A DNA stretch of 21,362 nucleotides from Prevotellaceae bacterium (GTDB taxonomy: Bacteria > Bacteroidota > Bacteroidia > Bacteroidales > Bacteroidaceae): contig QAML01000093.1 in assembly GCA_003150315.1 (NCBI GenBank), positions 1 to 21,362 on the forward strand. Reading direction: 5' to 3'. Below, in pieces: positions 15,619 to 21,362 of the stretch (positions are counted from its first letter, which is position 1; every line of letters starts with the position of its first letter). The translations under genes were made by a program, and so were the position numbers. Below the pieces are notes generated by a model that saw only the letters and a program-made list of their open reading frames with translations, had not been told where the DNA came from and did no database searches.

Positions 15619-16713
15619 ATGGCAATATATCCCAAACTAATAATGGACGCACTCGAGAAAGTGCGCTATCCCGGTACGGGAAAAAACATCGTGGAAGCCG
15701 GAATGGTGGAAGACAATATAAGAATAGACGGAAACAAAGTGTCGTTCTCGCTCATTTTCCCCAAAGAAACCGACCCTTTCATAAAATCCGTGGTCCGCTC
15801 TGCCGAAGCTTCGCTAAAAGCATACGTCAGCAAAGATTTGGAAGTTCACATAACCACCAGGAAAGCCGAAGCTCCCAAGAAACAAGAGCCTGTGCTTCCC
15901 GACATAAAGAACATAATAGCCGTTTCATCGGGCAAAGGCGGTGTGGGAAAGTCAACTGTTGCGGTCAATCTCGCAGTTTCGCTCGCCATGAAGGGTTATC
16001 GTGTAGGACTTCTCGACGCAGATATTTTCGGACCCTCCATGCCGAAGATGTTTCATTTGGAAGAATTTCAGCCGTTCGGTGAAAACATCGACGGAAAACA
16101 GTACATCATACCTGCCGAAAAGTATAACGTGAAAATGCTTTCCATCGGCTTTTTTGTCAATCCCCAAACTGCCACGCTCTGGCGCGGAGGTATGGCGAGC
16201 AATGCCCTGAAACAACTGATTTTCGAGGCTGACTGGGGAAAACTCGACTATTTTATTATCGACACGCCTCCCGGAACGAGCGACATACATCTGACATTGC
16301 TGCAGAGCATTCCCATTACGGGGGCGGTGATAGTGAGCACACCGCAGCAGGTTGCCCTTGCCGATGCGCGCAAAGGCATTGACATGTACAAGAACGAGCA
16401 GGTGAACGTTCCCATTCTCGGACTTGTGGAAAACATGTCGTGGTTCACTCCTGCCGAATTGCCCGAAAACAAATATTATATCTTCGGAAAAGGCGGTGTG
16501 AGCCGTCTTGCCCGGGAAATGAGCGTTCCCCTTTTGGGAGAAATACCCATTGTTCAGGCTGTATGCGAGAGCGGCGACAGCGGAACGCCCGTCGCCACTG
16601 ACAAACACTCGGTGGTGGGAAAGGCATTCGACAAACTTGCCGACAACGTGGTTGCCGCCACCGAAAAACGCAACAGGGAACTTCCTCCTACAAAGCCTGT
16701 GGGTGTGAGATAA
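15619..16713 (+). CDS. mrp: Mrp/ApbC/Nbp35-family P-loop ATPase
   Basis: The 364-residue cytoplasmic protein has an N-terminal MIP18/DUF59 domain (about 1-85) and a C-terminal MinD-like ATPase. It has a deviant Walker A SGKGGVGKST (104-113), LLDADIFGPSMPKM (131-144) and DTPPGTSDIHL (215-225). The family carries Fe-S clusters for delivery to apoproteins. The paired CxxC that usually follows ENMS is absent: residues 271-293 read ENMSWFTPAELPENKYYIFG and then KGG, with no cysteine. I believe this is usual for Bacteroidetes homologues, but it leaves the cluster-binding mode unclear. No good stem-loop terminator follows; repeat copy 5 lies about 95 bases downstream. Confidence 0.92.
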   Translation: MAIYPKLIMDALEKVRYPGTGKNIVEAGMVEDNIRIDGNKVSFSLIFPKETDPFIKSVVRSAEASLKAYVSKDLEVHITTRKAEAPKKQEPVLPDIKNIIAVSSGKGGVGKSTVAVNLAVSLAMKGYRVGLLDADIFGPSMPKMFHLEEFQPFGENIDGKQYIIPAEKYNVKMLSIGFFVNPQTATLWRGGMASNALKQLIFEADWGKLDYFIIDTPPGTSDIHLTLLQSIPITGAVIVSTPQQVALADARKGIDMYKNEQVNVPILGLVENMSWFTPAELPENKYYIFGKGGVSRLAREMSVPLLGEIPIVQAVCESGDSGTPVATDKHSVVGKAFDKLADNVVAATEKRNRELPPTKPVGVR

Positions 16714-16805
16714 GGTTTCGGCAATGATGCGCGGTAAATAATCGCCGCCGCATGGCAAAAATTACGTCCGAAAACGCTTCGAAAATAGATATTGTGGGCA
16801 GATGC

Positions 16806-16936
16806 CGAAAAACATAAGGCATGTTGCAAAAAATACAAGGCACTTATTTTAAAATAAGTGCCTTGTATTTTAAAATATATGGCTTGTATTTTTCGCCATG
16901 TTAAGTTTCTGTAAGACAATAACTTATAAAAAGTCT
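16806..16936 (+). repeat. Intergenic 21-bp-unit repeat, copy 5 (best-preserved copy)
   Basis: L is GAAAAACATAAGGCATGTTG from about 16807. The core units are 16830-16850 (CAAGGCACTT), 16851-16871 (AAGTGCCTTG) and 16872-16892 (ATATGGCTTG). The R tail is 16894-16936 (CGCCATGTTAAGTTTCTG, then ACAATAACTTATAAAAAGT). Units 1 and 2 make a perfect palindrome centred on 16850/16851. It lies between convergent genes, where it could also act as a two-way terminator. The rest of 16714-17059 shows no gene. Confidence 0.93.
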
Positions 16937-17059
16937 TCAAAAAAGCCTTAAAGTGTTGGTTTTCTGCTGTTTGCGAAAAATCGCATTCTTTGCGCCGTTC
17001 AGCCTGCCGCATTGGCGGAAAAAATCAGGGCTTGCCGACTTGCTTTTCTGTGTCCGGAT

Positions 17060-17935
17060 TTATTTCACACTCACCGAACCGGTGCCTATGTTCTGGTTGT
17101 CGGCAAAGATGTCGCAGCGATATATTCCCGCGCTCAATGTTTCGCCCACGGGAATGTAGAGTGTTACGCTTTGTTCCTCTCCGGTGTATTCAATGACCTT
17201 TGTTGCCGAGAACTGGAGGCTTCGGTTTTCGTAGTTAAACGACCCCGATGGGTTTACAACCGAGTTGGTGGGCTGCAAAAGGCGAACGTAGATGTTGCGG
17301 TTGCCTGTCGATGCGGTTATGTTCTTTGTAATGGTGAAATGAACCACGAAGCGGCGCACGTCCTTTACTTTCTTGGCGTTTTTGTTGCGTTTGTTCTGCG
17401 CCTGAACCGATATGCCCGTTGCGTCAAGCTGTGAAGCAATCGCCACTTTCTCCGAAAGATTTGCTTTCTCGCTGTTGAGGTTGTATATTTTTGCTGTAGC
17501 CTCGTTGTATTGCGCTTTTACATGTTCGTTCTCCGATGCCAGCGCAGTGTTCATGCGTTGCAGGGAGTCAACTTGGAGTATGTAGCTTCGCAAAACGGCT
17601 CTCACCGTGGCAAGTTCCTTTTTCAATCGGGTTATTTCTCTTGCGTCGTCGCTCTTCACCTGCTTCAGTTCTGCAAGAAGCTCTTGTGTGCGCTGCTGTT
17701 CCTTTGTGAGCTGCTGCATGAGCGAATCGTTTTTGATGGAACGCTTGAGTTCGTCGTATTGCAAGGCAAATTGTGAATACTCGTTCTCCATCTCTTTTTT
17801 GTCAAGAGTGGCAAGCTGCTGCAAATCGGCGTTGTTCTTTTTCTGTTGTTGCAGATTGTAGAAAGTATATCCCAAACCGCCGAGCAAAAGCACTATTATA
17901 ATGGCTGCGGGAATGATGATTTTTTTCTTGTTCAT
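17060..17935 (-). CDS. Membrane-anchored coiled-coil protein of unknown function
   Basis: I do not recognise a named family. The 291-residue protein has three parts: a short basic N terminus with one membrane segment (about 6-27); a long heptad-rich helix (about 28-165, rich in Gln, Lys, Glu and Leu, for example QRTQELLAELKQVKSDDARE); and a C-terminal globular part (about 195-291) rich in predicted beta strands (VRRFVVHFTITKNITAS, IYVRLLQPTNSVV, SVTLYIPVGETLSAGIYRCD). The layout suggests a single-pass protein with a long stalk and a beta-sandwich domain at the far end, probably outside the cytoplasm. It has its own good promoter and is not in an operon. A role in envelope or division structures is only a guess. 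Confidence 0.8.
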   Translation of the reverse strand: MNKKKIIIPAAIIIVLLLGGLGYTFYNLQQQKKNNADLQQLATLDKKEMENEYSQFALQYDELKRSIKNDSLMQQLTKEQQRTQELLAELKQVKSDDAREITRLKKELATVRAVLRSYILQVDSLQRMNTALASENEHVKAQYNEATAKIYNLNSEKANLSEKVAIASQLDATGISVQAQNKRNKNAKKVKDVRRFVVHFTITKNITASTGNRNIYVRLLQPTNSVVNPSGSFNYENRSLQFSATKVIEYTGEEQSVTLYIPVGETLSAGIYRCDIFADNQNIGTGSVSVK

Positions 17936-17973
17936 AATAATGAGCAGTTATCTATGGCTTTGTTTATATGGCG

Positions 17974-18005
17974 CAAAGTTAATGGTTTTTTCAAATCCTC
18001 ACAAA
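17974..18005 (-). promoter_or_regulatory. Promoter of the coiled-coil protein gene
   Basis: On the minus strand TTTG (18002-18005) is followed 20 bases later by TAACTTTG (17974-17981), 38 bases before the start codon. The promoter begins 10 bases after the xseB stop codon. Confidence 0.75.
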
Positions 18006-18014
18006 TCCCACGCC

Positions 18015-18269
18015 TTAAAAGGGAATATCCCCCGTTTTCGGCTCGTGGTTGGCGGTGTCTGCCGAAGTTTTCAAATCGTCCGACGAAAGAATGCTCTTAA
18101 CTTCCTCTTCGGTTTTGAGCAAACGCTCGCGGCAGAATTTTACAAGCTCCTGCGCACGTTTCAAACGCTCCGTCAGGTCGTCAATGTCCATGGCGTTCTG
18201 CTCAACACGTTCCACAATGCTCTCGAGTTCGTTCATTGCCTCGGCATAGCTAAGTTTTTCTCTTTCCAT
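18015..18269 (-). CDS. xseB: Exodeoxyribonuclease VII small subunit
   Basis: The 84-residue helical protein matches XseB, which coats the large subunit in ExoVII, a nuclease that degrades single-stranded DNA. The family pattern is clear: LSYAEAMNELESIVERVEQN (residues 6-25), then DIDDLTERLKRAQELVKFCR (28-47), then ERLLKTEEEVKSIL. The C-terminal 20 residues are a polar, probably disordered tail. It starts 18 bases after the xseA stop codon, so they form one operon. Confidence 0.93.
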   Translation of the reverse strand: MEREKLSYAEAMNELESIVERVEQNAMDIDDLTERLKRAQELVKFCRERLLKTEEEVKSILSSDDLKTSADTANHEPKTGDIPF

Positions 18270-18287
18270 ATCTATTGTTGTATATAA

Positions 18288-19658
18288 TCAGTTTGTTTTC
18301 TCCACGCGGCTCACGGCTTCGCCCTTGGCAAAGCGGGTTGTAATGGTGTCTCCGGGCTTTAGCTGCGACGCATCTACTATTGCCTTTCCGTTTATGGTGG
18401 TTAGCGAAAACCCGAGATGAAACATCCTTTCCGGTCCTGCAAGTTTTATGTTTTTTTCTGCGGTGTCTATGCGTGTTTTGTTGGCTTGCAGCAGCGTAGC
18501 CACGGCTCTTTTAAGCCGCTCCGTGCGTCTTTGCAGTTCCAATGTCTGAAGTCGTGTGGCGTTTGTGGCAAGCATTTCCGTTTTTACGGCAAGTCTTTGC
18601 AGGCGTGTATCCTCGCGGGCACAAACTTCTTTGACTGCGCGCGGAATGCGAAGCAAAAGGCGGTCGAAACCGAGCCTTGCAATTTTGCACGCATTCGAGA
18701 ACGCCGGCGCAATGCGCGATGCGGTGTATGCAAAACGCTTGTTCTGGTTTGCCACAATCTGTGTGGCCGCCCGCTGAAGGCGAACGGACAGCGCGGAGAG
18801 CGTTTCCGTCTCTCCCATGGCGCACGAAACCAAAAAATCAGCCACTGCCGTGGGAGTTTTGCAGCGTGTGTTAGCCACCAGGTCTATTACGGTTTCGTCT
18901 CTTTCGTGTCCTATTCCTGTTATTACGGGTAATACGAATTGCGCAATATTGGAAGCGAGCGCGTAGGATTCGAAACCGTTCAAATCGCTCACCGCTCCGC
19001 CGCCGCGAATTATGGCTACCGCATCCCAATTTGCCGCTTCGGCGGCAATACAATTGAGAGCTGTTATTACGGATGTCTCAACTTTATCGCCTTGCATGAT
19101 TGCCGGGAAAAGTTTTATGTTGAACCGGAAACCGTAACCGTTGCTTTTTATATGATTCATGAAATCGCCGTAGCCGGCAGCCGTTTCGCTCGTAATAATG
19201 GCAATGCGCATGAGCGGACGAGGCAAAACAATTTCCTTGTTCATGTTTGCCACGCCGTCTTTTGCCAGTTGCGCAAGAATTTCTTTGCGACGGCGCACCA
19301 TATCTCCGAGAGTATACGACGGATCTATGTCGTTTACCACAAGCGAAAGCCCGTAGCGTTCGTGGAAATTCACTTTAACGTTTACGAGTACCTTTATTCC
19401 TGCGGCGAGTGCCTGTCCGGTTTCGCGTTCAAAGCGTGCTTTTATTATATTGTACGTTCCCGCCCAGATTATACCGTTTGCCGAGGCAATGTCTTGCCCT
19501 GCTGCGTTTTTTTCAATGAATTTGCAGTAGAAATGACCGTTAATATTTCTTCTTCCCTCGCTTATTTCCGCTCTCACCCAATAGGTTTGCGGCAGAGCGC
19601 GTGCTATTGCCAGGCGAATGCTTGTCGTAAGTTCGTAAAGAGAAACTGCGTTGCTCAT
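18288..19658 (-). CDS. xseA: Exodeoxyribonuclease VII large subunit
   Basis: The 456-residue protein has an N-terminal OB fold that binds single-stranded DNA (about 1-115: YWVRAEISEGRRNINGHFYC, then INDIDPSYTLGDM-like NDIDPSYTLGDM). The catalytic domain shows IIRGGGAVSDLNGFESYALA (217-236) and GIGHERDETVIDLVANTRCK (248-267), then TPTAVADF (268-275). Long helices (about 280-410) and a C-terminal YxxAL-like barrel end (GFSLTTINGKAIVDASQLKP) follow. Its ATG overlaps the TGA of the upstream subtilase gene by one base (TGATG), implying translational coupling. xseB follows directly. Confidence 0.94.
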   Translation of the reverse strand: MSNAVSLYELTTSIRLAIARALPQTYWVRAEISEGRRNINGHFYCKFIEKNAAGQDIASANGIIWAGTYNIIKARFERETGQALAAGIKVLVNVKVNFHERYGLSLVVNDIDPSYTLGDMVRRRKEILAQLAKDGVANMNKEIVLPRPLMRIAIITSETAAGYGDFMNHIKSNGYGFRFNIKLFPAIMQGDKVETSVITALNCIAAEAANWDAVAIIRGGGAVSDLNGFESYALASNIAQFVLPVITGIGHERDETVIDLVANTRCKTPTAVADFLVSCAMGETETLSALSVRLQRAATQIVANQNKRFAYTASRIAPAFSNACKIARLGFDRLLLRIPRAVKEVCAREDTRLQRLAVKTEMLATNATRLQTLELQRRTERLKRAVATLLQANKTRIDTAEKNIKLAGPERMFHLGFSLTTINGKAIVDASQLKPGDTITTRFAKGEAVSRVEKTN

Positions 19659-21034
19659 CAGGGACGTGCTTTCTTGTATGCCTTATAGTAATCGGGAACT
19701 CCGTAGCCGCACATGTTGTCGGGGTGTTCGCTTCTGTCGCCGCTTTGGTGCAGGAGTTCTATTATTTCCGTGGGTTTAAGTTTCGGCAAAGACTGCATCA
19801 GGCAGGCTGCCATGCCTGCTGTTATTGGCGATGAGAAAGATGTTCCGTTGGCATAGCCTATTCGTCCGTTGGATCTCACTACTGCAGCATAAATACCGCG
19901 TGCCGAAACATCGGGTTTCACTCTTCCGTCGGCAGAGAAGCCTCGCGATGTGAACGGTGCTGCCCAGTCGGCAGTGAAAACGGCACCTACCGAAAGCATG
20001 TCGCGCCCGTCGGCGGGAACGCCTATCTTTCCCCATTCGTCGCTGCCCGAATTGCCGGCACTGTTTACCACCAAGATTCCTCTTGATGCGGCGAGCGATG
20101 CGCTGCGACTTATAAGATGGGTTTTGCCGTCGAGTTCGTTGTATTTTACATTCATTGTCGTGTCGTCATAAAGGGCGTAGCCCAAAGAACTGTTCACAAC
20201 GTCAGCCCCGACACTGTCGGCGTATTCCAAAGCCGCCGCCCATGTGTCCTGTTCTGCCGGAGTTTCCGTATAGGTATCCTCGCTCACCAAAAGCCAATAC
20301 TCTGCATCGGGGGCGGTTCCCACTATCGACCCCGGTTTATTGGCTCCCATGCACGACAGAACGTTTGTGCCGTGTTGGTTTTCTGCATAAACGCTGCGCG
20401 AGGGGCGCACAAAATTGTGAGTTCCGAGTATTTTTACGTTGTCAAGGAGTTTCACAGCGTCGGCATTGTGAAAACCTCCGTCTATAATGGCTATCGTCAT
20501 GCCTTTGCCGCGAAAGCCGAGGTTGTGGAGCTTCATGCCGTTGAGCATGCTTATTTGTTCGCTTGCGTAGCCGTAATATTCCGACGACAGAATGGTTGAG
20601 TCGTTAAGTTCGTCAAATCTCAAATCTTCCGGTTCGGGTTCGAATGGTTTGGAGTTGAATACTTTTTTCACTTTGCTCACAAACGGCAGCGAAGCAAGTC
20701 CTTCGAGTTTTGCGCTGTCGGTGCTTTGCACAAGGGCGGTGTTGTTCCATTTGCTCAAACACAGCACTTCGGCTCCCTCTGCGGCTATGCGTTTCACATA
20801 GGAAGGGCTTACGGGCATGTCGTAATCGTCTATTTTTATGCCCCATTTGGCGCGACGCAAAAGCGATTTCTTTGAAAGAAATGCTTCGGGCTTGCGTTTG
20901 CTGTAAGGCGATTCCTTTTTGTCCTTAAAGTAGACGCGATATTTGTAAACACTGTTTTGTGCCTGCGCTTCTCCTGTGGGAAGCAGCATAAGCGAGGAAA
21001 GAATCACACCGAAAACCGTATGTTTGAGTTTCAT
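19658..21034 (-). CDS. Secreted S8 family serine peptidase (subtilase)
   Basis: The 458-residue protein has a signal peptide (MKLKHTVFGVILSSLMLLPT, cut near residue 25 after EAQA). It has a prodomain-like region (about 30-130), then the catalytic domain. The triad is visible as Asp185 (IAIIDGGFH), His221 (NQHGTNVLS) and Ser399 (NGTSFSSPITAG); the oxyanion-hole Asn328 is in VVNSAGNSG. It should be exported and active. It ends just after the catalytic domain (YGVPDYYKAYKKARP), with no type IX sorting tail, so it is probably periplasmic or released. It is the first gene of an operon with xseA and xseB. The arrangement with ExoVII is conserved in Bacteroidetes as far as I recall, but the functional link is unknown. 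Confidence 0.92.
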   Translation of the reverse strand: MKLKHTVFGVILSSLMLLPTGEAQAQNSVYKYRVYFKDKKESPYSKRKPEAFLSKKSLLRRAKWGIKIDDYDMPVSPSYVKRIAAEGAEVLCLSKWNNTALVQSTDSAKLEGLASLPFVSKVKKVFNSKPFEPEPEDLRFDELNDSTILSSEYYGYASEQISMLNGMKLHNLGFRGKGMTIAIIDGGFHNADAVKLLDNVKILGTHNFVRPSRSVYAENQHGTNVLSCMGANKPGSIVGTAPDAEYWLLVSEDTYTETPAEQDTWAAALEYADSVGADVVNSSLGYALYDDTTMNVKYNELDGKTHLISRSASLAASRGILVVNSAGNSGSDEWGKIGVPADGRDMLSVGAVFTADWAAPFTSRGFSADGRVKPDVSARGIYAAVVRSNGRIGYANGTSFSSPITAGMAACLMQSLPKLKPTEIIELLHQSGDRSEHPDNMCGYGVPDYYKAYKKARP

Positions 21035-21073
21035 TGCTGTCGTGTTAATGTTGTATTAATTGTTATCGGGCTT

Positions 21074-21081
21074 CAAAGTTA
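21074..21081 (-). promoter_or_regulatory. -7 element of the subtilase-xseA-xseB operon
   Basis: Minus-strand TAACTTTG matches TAnnTTTG, 39 bases before the start codon. No well-spaced TTTG box is seen. The remaining upstream sequence to 21297 shows no gene. Confidence 0.55.
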
Positions 21082-21297
21082 GCATTTTTTACAGTAAAGA
21101 CGGCATGTTGTTGGTTTTGAGCTTTTACTTTTTTTGAAAACAGGAAAAACTGCGTGATCCGGCGCTTTCTTTTTGAGTGGGTACTTTTGTCTGTTGCGCC
21201 GCATGTTCCGGAGCGGCGGATAAAGGCTTTTTCTTGCAAAAAAATCCTCTCGATATGCGCGGAATATTCATTAAAATCGTGCCGCTTTACCGTCTGC

Positions 21298-21362
21298 GAA
21301 AAAACATAAGGCACTTCGTAAAAAATACAAGCCATATATTTTAAAATACAAGGCACTTATTT
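21298..21362 (+). repeat. Intergenic 21-bp-unit repeat, copy 6 (cut by the window edge, reversed state)
   Basis: L (GAAAAAACATAAGGCACTTC) begins near 21299. Unit 1 is 21322-21342 (CAAGCCATAT) and unit 2 is 21343-21362 (CAAGGCACTT), missing its last T. The window ends one base before the expected palindrome centre. L is directly followed by the CCATAT unit, as in copies 1 and 2 but unlike copies 3 to 5. Confidence 0.9.

Noticed and set aside
3801..16936. Integron attC sites or gene cassettes
   Set aside because: The genes between repeats are multi-gene housekeeping operons on both strands, and no integrase or attC core sites are seen.
13..21356. Short ORFs across the repeats (starting MPCILKYMACIF at both ends)
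   Set aside because: They are translations of the repeat itself and share identical N termini only because of it; no coding signature beyond.

Overview
The window looks like a chromosomal segment of a member of the Bacteroidales, most likely Prevotellaceae-like. The reasons are: several Bacteroidetes-type promoter -7 elements (TAnnTTTG); an exbB-exbD-exbD-tonB locus followed by a PstS-like lipoprotein gene; Bacteroidetes-type forms of Mrp and TrmB; a BspA-like leucine-rich-repeat remnant with a Bacteroidales-style C-terminal tail; and a DUF1680/GH127 glycosidase. The genus is inference. No rRNA, tRNA, CRISPR array, transposase or phage gene was found.

Layout. 302-2354 (+): a MATE transporter and thiamine pyrophosphokinase. 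2374-2814 (-): tadA. 2827-3549 (+): a 5'-truncated BspA-like gene that still has a strong terminator. 4073-5416 (+): a second, DinF-like MATE transporter, convergent with 5463-7499 (-), an exported GH127-type glycosidase. 8044-12171 (-): exbB, exbD, exbD and tonB, then a terminator and a PstS-like lipoprotein gene. 13023-14716 (+): ilvE and a DUF975 membrane protein. 14841-16713 (+): trmB and mrp. 17060-17935 (-): a membrane-anchored coiled-coil protein of unknown function. 18015-21034 (-): a secreted subtilase, xseA and xseB in one tightly packed operon. The genes are mostly housekeeping or envelope functions and are not themselves exotic.

The striking feature is a family of about 130-bp intergenic repeats, present six times, with centres near 6, 3847, 7783, 12539, 16850 and the right edge. 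Each has a core of three 21-bp units (TTTTAAAA junctions, ACAAGGC/GCCTTGT in the middle). A degenerate unit containing CATAAGGC lies on one side (here called L). A conserved non-palindromic tail of about 42 bp lies on the other (here called R). The core occurs in two states relative to its flanks. The 63-bp core of copy 2 is the exact reverse complement of the core of copy 5, although their R tails point the same way. Copies lie only at transcription-unit borders (co-directional, divergent and convergent), so they are not simply terminators. They are spaced at a fairly regular 3.8-4.8 kb. Both ends of the window stop within six bases of the palindrome centre of a copy, so this is probably a contig broken by the repeat. 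I do not recognise the family and treat it as the candidate undescribed system of the window.
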